NCBI GenBank assembly: GCA_028277985.1
Contig: JANQFG010000092.1
Span: forward strand, 1 to 38,114
DNA: 38,114 nt
Source: a bacterium
GTDB lineage: Bacteria; Desulfobacterota; DSWW01
Direction: 5' to 3'
Shown one piece after another: positions 1 to 7,067 of the stretch. Position numbers and translations under genes: made by a program. Each line of letters starts with the position of its first letter. Position 1 is the stretch's first letter. Below the pieces are notes generated by a model. That model searched no databases. It saw nothing but the letters and a program-made list of their open reading frames with translations, and was not told the origin of the DNA.

Positions 1-26
1 AAGATCGGGCAATACGGAGCGGTAAC

Positions 27-120
27 GGCCTGAAGGCAGAGAACCCGGGTGAAAGTGGGCTCTCACGCAGGCCGAAAGGACGAAAGCCAAGCGAAAAGGC
101 GGTCAAGGGGAGAATCGTCC
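27..120 (+). ncRNA. Structured RNA-like segment, possible group II intron remnant
   Basis: Three nested or adjacent helices can be drawn. GGCCTG (27-32) pairs with CAGGCC (68-73). Inside it GAGA-CCC (39-46) pairs with GGG-TCTC (57-64) around a GGGTGAAAGT-type loop. GGACGA (78-83) pairs with TCGTCC (115-120). No open reading frame is evident here. The GGGTGAAAGT loop and the purine-rich GAAAG joints remind me of domain I of bacterial group II introns, some of which target attC sites. I see no domain V and no intron-encoded protein, so this is only a suggestion. It could also be another structured RNA cut by the window edge. Confidence 0.3.
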
Positions 121-189
121 ACGCCTGTTCCCCTTGCCCATTCACGTAGTGTCGAAAAAGGGCTTTTTCTACAGGCTCATTAGGCGTGG
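119..189 (+). other. Possible degenerate attC or hairpin element
   Basis: CCACGCCT (119-126) is the exact inverse complement of AGGCGTGG (182-189). The interior holds a second hairpin, TGT-GAAAAAG (150-160) against CTTTTTC-ACA (163-173), with a two-base loop. The right end reads ATTAGGC where an attC would have GTTAGGC. The position, just before the first cassette gene, fits the attC of a preceding cassette, but the left end does not match RYYYAAC. A terminator-like or MITE-like hairpin is the alternative. Confidence 0.35.
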
Positions 190-203
190 GAACAACAAGA
201 AGA

Positions 204-1019
204 ATGAAGAGATTTCTCAAGTCCACTGGGATATTTGTTGCTGTGCTTTTCTCTACGATTTCTGCTTACTACATGTTCTCTGTGCACAAAGCCAGAGAAT
301 ACACGCGTGAAGTGATTTGTCCGGACCTCGAGAAGTCTCGATGGAGATGTCCTAAGGGGATAGCACAAGAATTTGAGATGCTCAGCCATGACTTGAGCAA
401 ACGACAAACAGATATACTCACAGAAGTACAGGATCCCGGATTCTATCATCATAGTGGAATAGACCTGTCAACGCCCGGAGCTGGGCTGACGACGATTACA
501 CAAGCGATCGTAAAGAAACTGTATTTTGACGATTTCAAGCCAGGCATTGCAAAAATGAAGCAGTCCCTGATTGCACGATTCGTTGTAAATGAGCTGATAT
601 CAAAGGATGATCAATTGACTCTTTTCATCAATTCAACGTATTTCGGAAGGGTTGACGGAAAACCTATAGTTGGTCTTCAATCTGCAGCAAACGCATACTA
701 CCAGCAATCGGTAGAAGCCTTGACTGAAGATCAGTACATCTCATTGATTGCAATGCTTGTCATGCCAGGGACTTTTCATATTCTTTATCATCCTGAATGG
801 AATATGGATCGTACCAATCGAATTAAGGCATTAATCGCTGGTGAGTACAAACCCAAGGGACTCATGGATCAGTTTTATGGAGAATTACCCCGGGAGGTCG
901 TCAACGCCGGCTTACCTCCGGCTTCCTATTTTGGCGATTCATCAAGAACCATGAATACTAAAGAAGATACGCCGAACAAGGCTAATGCAGCCGACGCAAG
1001 AAGCCGCGCGGCTGATTAG
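204..1019 (+). CDS. GT51 transglycosylase-like protein with altered catalytic motifs
   Basis: The fold is that of the peptidoglycan glycosyltransferase (GT51) family, which polymerises lipid II at the outer face of the inner membrane. An N-terminal membrane segment (residues about 8-28) is followed by the family motifs: QDPGFYHHSGID (about 76-87), GLTTITQAI (94-102), KMKQ (117-120) and INSTYFG (142-148). In active GT51 enzymes the first motif has Glu-Asp and the third reads RKxxE; here both glutamates are glutamine and the arginine is alanine. The protein may therefore be catalytically dead, regulatory or altered in chemistry. I chose ATG 204; an in-frame GTG at 186 would add six residues. 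The last 16 or so codons lie inside the attC, so the C-terminal tail is probably non-functional. Confidence 0.75.
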   Translation: MKRFLKSTGIFVAVLFSTISAYYMFSVHKAREYTREVICPDLEKSRWRCPKGIAQEFEMLSHDLSKRQTDILTEVQDPGFYHHSGIDLSTPGAGLTTITQAIVKKLYFDDFKPGIAKMKQSLIARFVVNELISKDDQLTLFINSTYFGRVDGKPIVGLQSAANAYYQQSVEALTEDQYISLIAMLVMPGTFHILYHPEWNMDRTNRIKALIAGEYKPKGLMDQFYGELPREVVNAGLPPASYFGDSSRTMNTKEDTPNKANAADARSRAAD

Positions 1020-1030
1020 CGGCGTTGAAC
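971..1030 (+). other. attC: attC site 1
   Basis: GCTAAT (981-986) plus CAGCCG (988-993) pair perfectly with CGGCTG (1009-1014) plus ATTAGC (1015-1020), leaving G987 extrahelical. The right core GTTGAAC (1024-1030) matches GTTRRRY exactly. The left core is a looser CGAAC (973-977). The stop codon of the preceding gene lies inside the site. This is one of the clearest attC sites in the window. Confidence 0.8.
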
Positions 1031-1071
1031 AAAGCAGCGAAATATCGGCAATTAAGCTATGCGGGAGACAC

Positions 1072-1785
1072 ATGACTGAAAACGCAAAAGTGGCACTCAT
1101 CACGGGTGCCAGCGGGGGCATCGGAAGAGAGGTCTCCATGGGCCTTGCGTCGGAGGGTTACGCGCTATCGTTGGCTGCCCGATCGAGGGACCGTCTGGAA
1201 GCCCTTGCCGATGAAATCTCGAGAATCTCCGAGGAAGGCGTGCCCTTGGTATCTGCTGGAGATGTTTCCGTTCCGGAACACGCTGAGCGAGTGGTCGCCG
1301 AGACAATAGAGCGTTACGGACGAATAGACCTTCTCTTTAACTGCATAGGCATTTACAGGACCGGCAACTGGAAAATGGATCCGACAGACTTCAAAGAGCA
1401 AATCTCCATCAACGTCATGGGGGTGTTCAACATCGTCAGGTCCGTCATCCCTCAGATGTTGAAACAAGGCTCTGGGCATATCATTACCGTTGCTTCGCGA
1501 CGCGGCAAAATTGCGGATGCGGAGGAAGGCGCTTATTCCGCCTCCAAGTTTGCCGTTGTCGGAATGAGCGAAGCTTTGCACAGAGAGCTCACGTCGAAGG
1601 GCATAAAGGTCACGGTTCTCTGTCCCGGTTGGGTGAATACCCCCATGGTGAAAGATGCCACATTTCCGAAACAAGAGATGATAAGTCCGCGAGATATCCT
1701 CGAAACGGTCCGTTTTCTTATGAAGCTTTCTCCTGCGGCCTGCGTGAAAGAGGTGTTCATTGAGCCGCGCAACGATATCTCATAA
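1072..1785 (+). CDS. Short-chain dehydrogenase/reductase (SDR)
   Basis: A classical SDR of 237 residues, predicted to be a cytoplasmic NAD(P)H-dependent oxidoreductase of unknown substrate. The nucleotide-binding motif TGASGGIG is at residues 11-18, the catalytic serine near 142 and the YxxxK pair is Y155/K159. The usual NNAG motif reads NCIG (90-93), a mild departure. ATG 1072 is chosen because GGGAGA precedes it and it begins just before the first beta strand; an upstream in-frame ATG at 985 lies inside attC 1 and is unlikely. It is a single-gene cassette between attC 1 and attC 2. Confidence 0.85.
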   Translation: MTENAKVALITGASGGIGREVSMGLASEGYALSLAARSRDRLEALADEISRISEEGVPLVSAGDVSVPEHAERVVAETIERYGRIDLLFNCIGIYRTGNWKMDPTDFKEQISINVMGVFNIVRSVIPQMLKQGSGHIITVASRRGKIADAEEGAYSASKFAVVGMSEALHRELTSKGIKVTVLCPGWVNTPMVKDATFPKQEMISPRDILETVRFLMKLSPAACVKEVFIEPRNDIS

Positions 1786-1835
1786 CCGCTCCAAGTTGTA
1801 TGAGCCAAGGCAAGGTATGCAGGAAAGGAAGGATT

Positions 1836-1893
1836 GCCCAACAATCGCATGGACATCGGCCGCTGGCGCGGCGGGTCATGCGTAGCGTTCGTG
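1836..1893 (+). other. attC: attC site 2
   Basis: The left core GCCCAAC (1836-1842) matches RYYYAAC. CGCAT-G-GAC (1846-1854) pairs with GTCATGCG (1875-1882), leaving one extrahelical G. GGCCGC and GCGGC form an inner stem. The right core GTTCGTG (1887-1893) is degenerate. Confidence 0.65.
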
Positions 1894-1902
1894 ACACGTA
1901 CG

Positions 1903-2337
1903 ATGAATTACATCATCCGCAAAATGGCGATCTCGGATTACGATGAAGTCCGTCGCCTTTGGGGACAGACTGAAGGGATTGAGATCGATGAGAGCGATAG
2001 TCGAGAGTCTATCGGAATCTACCTGAAGCGGAATCAGGGGTTCTGCTTCGTTGCCTGCGCGGATGACTCCGTCGTCGCCGCTGTGCTGTGTGGGCATGAG
2101 GGCCGGAGAGGCATTCTGCGTCATCTCGTCGTTAAGCGAGAATACAGAGGGAAGGGTATTGCGCGGGCACTCATTGCTGAATCCTTGTCGGCGCTTGAAA
2201 AAGAGGGGATCAAGAAATGCAACACGTTTGTGCTGGATGAGAATATCGAGGGTCGTCGTTTTTGGGAGCACATGGGATGGTATGTTCTTAGAGACAACTA
2301 CCGGACTATGCAAATGCCAACCTTCCGGGACAAATAG
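1903..2337 (+). CDS. GNAT family N-acetyltransferase
   Basis: A 144-residue single-domain GNAT enzyme, expected to transfer an acetyl group from acetyl-CoA to an amine; the substrate cannot be read from the sequence. The acetyl-CoA loop is the REYRGKGIAR stretch (about residues 80-90), after a beta strand ending in LRHLVVK. The C-terminal NxEGRRFWEHMGW segment is also typical. ATG 1903 begins the first strand (NYIIRKM); a TTG at 1834 would start inside attC 2 and is rejected. There is no clear Shine-Dalgarno. It is a single-gene cassette; GNATs are among the commonest integron cargo. Confidence 0.85.
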   Translation: MNYIIRKMAISDYDEVRRLWGQTEGIEIDESDSRESIGIYLKRNQGFCFVACADDSVVAAVLCGHEGRRGILRHLVVKREYRGKGIARALIAESLSALEKEGIKKCNTFVLDENIEGRRFWEHMGWYVLRDNYRTMQMPTFRDK

Positions 2338-2341
2338 AGGC

Positions 2342-2416
2342 CACGAACAAGCACCTGGAGAGCGACCGGGTGTTCCGCGCGGCTCCACACCCAGCGCCCC
2401 AGGCGCAGCGTTAGGT
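2342..2416 (+). other. attC: attC site 3
   Basis: The right core GTTAGGT (2410-2416) matches GTTRRRY exactly. GC-A-CCTGG (2351-2358) pairs with CCAGG-C-GC around 2399-2406. The left core ACGAAC (2343-2348) is a weak match. It sits between the GNAT and racemase cassettes. Confidence 0.65.
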
Positions 2417-2441
2417 CTCAAAGCTATCCTAGGATCCACAG

Positions 2442-3143
2442 ATGAAGAAGATCGGTATTATCGGAGGCATAGGCCCCGAATCGACCGTCGAGTACTACAA
2501 TTTGATTACTCAGTCGTTTCACCAGAAACAGGCGGATTTCGGATATCCGGAAATCATAGTCTACAGCGCTAACCTCTCCAGTCTAATCAAGATACTCGAG
2601 GGTGGGAACTGGGATGTTCTTACAGATTGGCTTGTAGAGAAGACTGTTGCGCTGCACAACGCAGGCGCGGATTTTGCGGTTATCGGTTCTAACACCCCCC
2701 ACATTGTCTTCGACGAAGTGGTCTTAAGATCTCCCATCCCAATGATAAGTATTGTTGAAGAGACTCGTAAGCAGGCAGAAAGTTTAGGACTAAGCAGACT
2801 TGGTTTAATCGGTACAAGGTTCACTATGGCGGCTGACTTCTACAGAAAATCATTTCACGACCATGGTATGGAGGTTGTAGTCCCTGAGCAGGAAGATCAA
2901 GAGAAGATCCATCACCGGCTGGTTTCAGAAATTGCCTTGGGAATCATAAAGGATTCAACGAGGCAAGAGCTGCTTTCGGTCGTGAAGCGGATGATGGAGA
3001 AACACTTCATTGATTCTTTGATTCTAGGTTGTACCGAGCTCCCGTTGATTCTCAACAGGGACGAGCTTGGCATCCGTTTCCTGTATACGACCGCAATTCA
3101 TGCAGCAAGCATCGTCAAGTTCTGTATCGGACCAGAGACCTAA
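2442..3143 (+). CDS. Aspartate/glutamate racemase family protein
   Basis: A 233-residue member of the PLP-independent Asp/Glu racemase superfamily, which interconverts or epimerises amino acids with two thiol-type acid/base residues. The N-terminal GIIGGIGPEST motif and the second catalytic loop LGCTELPLI (Cys197) are intact. The first catalytic cysteine, normally in a CNT(A/P)H motif, is Ser83 (GSNTPH). Some characterised relatives have a Thr/Cys pair and run preferentially in one direction, so this may be a directional racemase rather than a broken one. The start is ATG 2442 with an AGGA upstream. The stop codon lies within attC 4. Confidence 0.82.
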   Translation: MKKIGIIGGIGPESTVEYYNLITQSFHQKQADFGYPEIIVYSANLSSLIKILEGGNWDVLTDWLVEKTVALHNAGADFAVIGSNTPHIVFDEVVLRSPIPMISIVEETRKQAESLGLSRLGLIGTRFTMAADFYRKSFHDHGMEVVVPEQEDQEKIHHRLVSEIALGIIKDSTRQELLSVVKRMMEKHFIDSLILGCTELPLILNRDELGIRFLYTTAIHAASIVKFCIGPET

Positions 3144-3203
3144 CATTGGGCTGGACAAGGATGTGCGGGAACAGACCCGCACCTGTCAGCCCAGACGTTG
3201 GGC
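3138..3203 (+). other. attC: attC site 4
   Basis: The textbook example in this window. The left core ACCTAAC (3138-3144) and right core GTTGGGC (3197-3203) both match consensus. TGGGCT-G-GAC (3147-3155) pairs with GTCAGCCCA (3185-3193) with one extrahelical G. A perfect inner stem GTGCGGG (3163-3169) / CCCGCAC (3176-3182) closes the hairpin. Confidence 0.88.
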
Positions 3204-3238
3204 AGAAGGGCGGGAAAGACTCGTCTAAACTGGAAAGC

Positions 3239-3267
3239 TTGACATTTGTATATTATGATAGTATACA
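3239..3267 (+). promoter_or_regulatory. Promoter and candidate operator of the BrnT/BrnA cassette
   Basis: TTGACA (3239-3244) is followed after 17 bases by TATACA (3262-3267). TGTATA (3247-3252) and TATACA (3262-3267) form a 6 bp inverted repeat that covers the -10 box, a plausible binding site for autorepression by the antitoxin or toxin-antitoxin complex. Toxin-antitoxin cassettes usually carry their own promoter inside integron arrays. Confidence 0.6.
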
Positions 3268-3273
3268 CAAGTC

Positions 3274-3642
3274 ATGGTTGATTTCAAAGACATCCTGTCA
3301 AAATGTACTGGATTCCAATGGGATAGAGGGAATCTCGAGAAGAACTGGCTCAAACACCATGTTTCGAGACTGGAGATCGAACAAGTCTTGTTCAACCGTC
3401 CGCTGCTGGTAGCCGTTGATGACCAGCATTCCCAAAAGGAGCAACGGTTCTTCGCTCTTGGTACCACCGACCTGGGAAGAAGGCTGTTCATGGTCTTCAC
3501 GGTCCGACGTGCTCTAATACGAGTCATCTCGGCCCGGGACATGAGTCGAAGAGAACGAAAGGTATACGACGATGCCAAAGAAAAAGAGGATCCCGAAGTT
3601 CAGGGACGAAGACGAAGAAAAGGCGTTCTGGGCAGACCATGA
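3274..3642 (+). CDS. brnT: BrnT-family toxin (type II toxin-antitoxin)
   Basis: A DUF497/BrnT-type protein; the family comprises RelE-fold ribonuclease toxins that arrest growth until bound by BrnA. The diagnostic segments are FQWDRGNLEKNWLKHHV (about residues 14-30), the R-F-ALG strand, and the C-terminal RVISARDMSRRERKVYDD. At 122 residues it is about 25 longer than typical members, and this extra tail overlaps the antitoxin start by 71 bases in another frame. The gene order, toxin first, is normal for brnTA. It has its own promoter upstream. Confidence 0.85.
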   Translation: MVDFKDILSKCTGFQWDRGNLEKNWLKHHVSRLEIEQVLFNRPLLVAVDDQHSQKEQRFFALGTTDLGRRLFMVFTVRRALIRVISARDMSRRERKVYDDAKEKEDPEVQGRRRRKGVLGRP

Positions 3643-3847
3643 TTCGGCCGAATATGTGAATTGGAAGGAGGCGGAGAACGTAGTCCTCCCGAACCTCAAG
3701 CCTTCTACCAAGACCATTTCGATACGGCTGCCAGAATCTCTACTTGAAGCATTGAAACTGATAGCCAACAAACGCGACGTACCCTACCAGTCGTTGCTGA
3801 AGATCTTCTTGGCAGAACGAATCAAAGAGGAAATGCGTACGCAGTAG
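3572..3847 (+). CDS. brnA: BrnA/CopG-type antitoxin
   Basis: A 91-residue antitoxin with an N-terminal toxin-binding segment (IPKFRDEDEEKAFWADHDSAEY, split here as residues about 7-28) and a C-terminal ribbon-helix-helix-like DNA-binding part (KTISIRLPESLLEALKLIA, about 47-65). The KTISIRLPESLLEALK pattern is shared with CopG/BrnA antitoxins found beside BrnT toxins. It should neutralise the upstream toxin and repress the shared promoter. The start ATG 3572 lies inside the toxin gene, which suggests translational coupling. Confidence 0.85.
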   Translation: MPKKKRIPKFRDEDEEKAFWADHDSAEYVNWKEAENVVLPNLKPSTKTISIRLPESLLEALKLIANKRDVPYQSLLKIFLAERIKEEMRTQ

Positions 3848-3856
3848 GCAAACTCT

Positions 3857-3895
3857 GCCCAACATCTGCCTGCAGCAGCCGGCCCGGCAGTGGGC
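3857..3895 (+). other. attC: attC site 5 (short, degenerate)
   Basis: The left core GCCCAAC (3857-3863) matches consensus. CTGCC (3866-3870) pairs with GGCAG (3886-3890), and GCCC (3857-3860) with GGGC (3892-3895). The right core reads AGTGGGC rather than GTTGGGC, so recombination activity is doubtful. A second weak candidate with a CTGCT/AGCAG stem (3930-3953) and GTTAGGG at 3959 lies downstream. The 3896-4039 stretch holds no gene that I can support. Confidence 0.45.
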
Positions 3896-4039
3896 CTCTA
3901 ATGATTGCTCGTTTCGTAACAGATTCCCGCTGCTGAGGCAAAACGGTGAGCAGTATCAGTTAGGGTGTAAGTAGAAGCACCATGTCTATACAGAACTTGA
4001 AGAAGTGCTCTTCTGACGAACTTCAACGGAGTGAAAGCA

Positions 4040-4957
4040 ATGCCGTTTGACTTGGATGCCATAGGCAGCAGACGAGGTGAAGTCGCTATTGTCACAGGGG
4101 CCAATAGCGGAGTAGGTTTCGAGGTGAGCGTCGGTCTTGCCCAGAAAGCCATCAAGGTCATCATGGCCTGCCGCAATCTGAAGAAGGCCGAATCAGCTAA
4201 ACAAGAGATTAGAGCGAGGGTGCCTGATGCCGACTTGGAGGTAATTCAGCTCGATCTATCCCACCCGGAATCCGTCCATGCGTTTGCGAGACAGTTCACG
4301 GAACGCTACGATGCGCTGAACCTCTTGATCAACAACGCCGGGGTCTTGTTCCGCACGCCTACAATGAGTAGTGCGGGTGTCGAAATGCAGTTCGCCACGA
4401 ACCATCTTGGGCACTTCTTGCTGACTTCGCTTCTGATTGATCTCATGCCTGATGTAAGGACCTCTCGAGTCGTTTCTCTGAGCAGTCTGGCTCACAAGAA
4501 GGCAAAGATCTTCTTTGACGACATCAATTGTGAGCTTCAAACCAAATGGGATGTTCCTTATGCCCAGTCGAAACTTGCTTGTCTCCTGTTCGCGGACGAG
4601 TTGCAGCGAAAACTCAAACTGGCCGGAAAGAAGATCCTGTCCGTAGCGGCGCACCCGGGAGGGACTGACTCGGGGCTCTTTGATCATATGCCCAAGTTTG
4701 TTTTAACCGTTCTCAGATACACCTTCGTACCCATCTTTCTCCACTCAAATGAGCGTGCTGCGAAGCCTGTTCTAATGGCCGCCCTGGCCGGCGGCCTGCA
4801 AGGGGGTGAATATCTTGGACCTACTGGCCTGTTCGAAATGAAGGGGCCTCCCGGTACTGCAACGCGCACAACATACTCACAAAGAGAGGATATCGGAGCA
4901 AGGCTGTGGGAGCTTTCCGAGAGATTCACGGAAACCAGCTTCAAGATTCAATTGTAA
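4040..4957 (+). CDS. SDR, retinol dehydrogenase-like
   Basis: A 305-residue SDR resembling the light-dependent protochlorophyllide reductase/retinol dehydrogenase branch, predicted to reduce or oxidise a hydrophobic carbonyl or alcohol with NAD(P)(H). Motifs: TGANSGVG (19-26), CRN after beta 2 (44-46), NNAG (98-101), catalytic serine near 149, YAQSK (Y174/K178) and the HPGGTDSGL segment. It extends beyond the classical 250 residues with a C-terminal tail. ATG 4040 is preceded by GGAGTGA at good spacing; GTG 4031 is possible but lacks a Shine-Dalgarno. It is unrelated in detail to the first SDR cassette. Confidence 0.87.
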   Translation: MPFDLDAIGSRRGEVAIVTGANSGVGFEVSVGLAQKAIKVIMACRNLKKAESAKQEIRARVPDADLEVIQLDLSHPESVHAFARQFTERYDALNLLINNAGVLFRTPTMSSAGVEMQFATNHLGHFLLTSLLIDLMPDVRTSRVVSLSSLAHKKAKIFFDDINCELQTKWDVPYAQSKLACLLFADELQRKLKLAGKKILSVAAHPGGTDSGLFDHMPKFVLTVLRYTFVPIFLHSNERAAKPVLMAALAGGLQGGEYLGPTGLFEMKGPPGTATRTTYSQREDIGARLWELSERFTETSFKIQL

Positions 4958-5004
4958 CAGGCAGTCTATTGGTTTGCCTAGTTTGCTTTGTGCAACATGA
5001 GAAT

Positions 5005-5065
5005 CACTAACCAATCGTTGGAGCTGACAGCGCTGGCAGCGCGGCAGCTCAACTCATCGTTAGCC
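5005..5065 (+). other. attC: attC site 6
   Basis: GTTG-G-AGCTG (5017-5026) pairs with CAGCT (5045-5049) plus CAAC (5050-5053), with one extrahelical G. The left core CACTAAC (5005-5011) and right core GTTAGCC (5059-5065) each deviate at one or two positions from consensus. The spacing and fold are typical. Confidence 0.75.
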
Positions 5066-5081
5066 ATGTACGGAAGGATGT

Positions 5082-5924
5082 ATGTCTGAAACTGAGTCAT
5101 CGCGTACAGCTTGGCAAATACCGTTTCGTTCACTTATACCATTCTTGCTGATCACATTTGGTATAGCTTGGGGAATAATTGGGTTGTACGTCTTTCTGCC
5201 AGAACGCATGGGAGCGATGTTTGGTCAACTCACGGGCAATCATCCTCTTTTCTTCCTAGCAGTGTACGCGCCTGCAATTGCGGCATTCATTCTTGTTGTC
5301 CTCAATGATGGTATTGTAGGCCTTAGGAGGTTCCTCAGACGAGCTCTGCTTTGGCGATGTTCTGTAGCCTGGTATGCCTTCCTTATCATTGGTATTCCAT
5401 TGATCTTTGTTGGTGGCGCCGCCCTCAAGGGAAACCTATTTGTGGAACCATTACCATTTGAGTCTATGCAGGGGATGTTTGTTGCGGTGTTCATTGCAGC
5501 CATCAAAGGTCCGATTGAGGAGTTTGGTTGGCGGGGAATGGCACTTCCACTTCTGCAACAGAAGTTTGCTCCAGTTTGGGCCGGACTGATCCTTGGGGCC
5601 ATATGGGGGTTGTGGCATTTTCCAGCTTTCCTCTTGAGTGGAACCCAGCAAAGTGAGTGGTCGTTCGCGGCTTTCTTTTTTGGATGCTTGTCAATAAGTG
5701 TCATCGCAACTCAGCTTTTCAATAGGTCTAGAGGAAGCATTTTGCTGGCAGCTTTCTTTCATTTCTCACTTATGAACCCGATCTTTCCAGACGCACAGCC
5801 CTACGACACATATTTACTGATTATGGCTGCATCTCTAATCGTGTGGTGGAACCGTGAAAGTATGTTTGCAAAAGATGATTCCGTAATAGAAATAATTCCA
5901 CATGGGGAGGCGGCAAATGGCTAA
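5082..5924 (+). CDS. CPBP family intramembrane metalloprotease
   Basis: A polytopic membrane protein of 280 residues with about eight hydrophobic segments, belonging to the CPBP (Abi/CaaX protease and bacteriocin-processing) family. The putative metal-site motifs are present: EEFGWRG (E146, E147, R151), the WGLWHFP motif (H179) and FHFSLMN (H227, N232). Family members cleave within or near the membrane and have been linked to bacteriocin immunity and protein processing; the substrate here is unknown. The stop codon lies inside attC 7. Confidence 0.85.
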   Translation: MSETESSRTAWQIPFRSLIPFLLITFGIAWGIIGLYVFLPERMGAMFGQLTGNHPLFFLAVYAPAIAAFILVVLNDGIVGLRRFLRRALLWRCSVAWYAFLIIGIPLIFVGGAALKGNLFVEPLPFESMQGMFVAVFIAAIKGPIEEFGWRGMALPLLQQKFAPVWAGLILGAIWGLWHFPAFLLSGTQQSEWSFAAFFFGCLSISVIATQLFNRSRGSILLAAFFHFSLMNPIFPDAQPYDTYLLIMAASLIVWWNRESMFAKDDSVIEIIPHGEAANG

Positions 5925-5989
5925 CCAATCGCTGCACCGGACGCCAACCCGCTGCGCGGGATTGCCGCCTGTGAGCCGCATCGTTATCT
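5919..5989 (+). other. attC: attC site 7
   Basis: The left core GGCTAAC (5919-5925) overlaps the preceding stop codon and the right core GTTATCT is at 5983-5989. A long imperfect hairpin ends in CCCGC (5948-5952) / GCGGG (5956-5960). Cores are off consensus, but the position and fold fit. Confidence 0.6.
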
Positions 5990-6019
5990 CCCCCAGACGG
6001 CAAAGGTAGGTTAAGTAGG

Positions 6020-6934
6020 ATGAAGACTTATCACGTGTACCAAGTTGATGCGTATACCAAGACGCGTTTCACAGGGAATCCTGCTGGTGTCGTATCTAAT
6101 GCCGATGGCTTGACTGAGATGCAGATGCAGGCCATCGCTCAGGAGTTGAATAATTCAGAGACAGCTTTCATTCTTTCGCCGACAGCAAATGATCACGAGG
6201 TGTGGCTGCGCTTCTTTACGCCGACGACTGAAGTCCCGTCATGTGGACACGCGACGATCTCGGCACATTACGTTCGCGCTGTTGAGCGTGCTCTACCCTC
6301 AGGCACTTGTATTCAGCGTATCGGCATTGGCATTCTCCCTGTCGACATCGTGCGCAGGGCCAACGATTACACCGTATTCATGACGCAAGGGGCACCGGAA
6401 TTCGGGGAAATTATCGAGGGTCGGATTCGTACGCGGCTTGTTACCGCTCTGGGAATCACCGATGACGATTTGGACGTACGATATCCGATTCAGATCGTCT
6501 CGACGGGGCACTCGAAGGTGCTGATTGGCGTAAGACATCAGAATACTCTCCACGCGATTCGCCCCGACCTTGTTGCCCTGAGCGATCTGAGCACAAGCAT
6601 CGGCTGCAACGGCTACTTCTTGTTCACCCTCGAGTCCGGCGACGATGACGTTGTCGCCCATGGACGCATGTTTGCACCAGCCATTGGAATCCCCGAAGAC
6701 CCCGTGACCGGTAATGGAAATGGGCCTCTAGGCGCATACTTGGTTCATCACAAGGCCCTCAGACCGGAAAATGGCTGCGTTCGATTCCGAGCAAAACAAG
6801 GCGAGGCAATGGGGAGGCCGGGGATCGTTGACGTTACGGTTGAATGTGAGAACGCTCAGCCGACACTCGTGAAAGTGGGGGGGCGAAGCCGTTATAGCAT
6901 TCCAGGGCACTATCCAACTGTAGCCTTTGACTAG
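6020..6934 (+). CDS. PhzF family isomerase/epimerase-like protein
   Basis: A full-length (304-residue) PhzF-family protein with the two-fold diaminopimelate-epimerase-like architecture. The N-terminal YQVDAYTKTRFTGNPAGVV segment, the catalytic glutamate of NNSETAF (E47), the CGHATISAHY helix and the C-terminal DPVTGNGNGPLGAYL loop are all recognisable. PhzF itself isomerises a phenazine precursor, but most relatives have unknown substrates, and there are no phenazine genes nearby. ATG 6020 follows an AGG-rich leader. It is a single-gene cassette. Confidence 0.88.
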   Translation: MKTYHVYQVDAYTKTRFTGNPAGVVSNADGLTEMQMQAIAQELNNSETAFILSPTANDHEVWLRFFTPTTEVPSCGHATISAHYVRAVERALPSGTCIQRIGIGILPVDIVRRANDYTVFMTQGAPEFGEIIEGRIRTRLVTALGITDDDLDVRYPIQIVSTGHSKVLIGVRHQNTLHAIRPDLVALSDLSTSIGCNGYFLFTLESGDDDVVAHGRMFAPAIGIPEDPVTGNGNGPLGAYLVHHKALRPENGCVRFRAKQGEAMGRPGIVDVTVECENAQPTLVKVGGRSRYSIPGHYPTVAFD

Positions 6935-7021
6935 ATAACTAATCTCTCGACCGGAGCGGCGGAGTCGGTGGAAATTGAAGTGAAAGAGTGACGGGGGCCC
7001 CGGTCAGCTTAATCGTTGGGT
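6933..7021 (+). other. attC: attC site 8
   Basis: The right core GTTGGGT (7015-7021) matches consensus. GACCGG (6949-6954) pairs with CCGGTC (7000-7005), extended by GC/GC. The left core AGATAAC (6933-6939) overlaps the end of the preceding gene and is imperfect. At 89 bp it is among the longer sites. Confidence 0.65.
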
Positions 7022-7067
7022 GGCTTGATCGATCCTGCCAAGGGCACTGTACGATCGGAGGAACGTA

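Noticed and set aside
3029..3412. Plus-strand ORF spanning attC 4 and the brnT promoter
   Set aside because: It crosses a structured attC and a promoter, and has no conserved features; overlap with racemase and brnT is fully explained.
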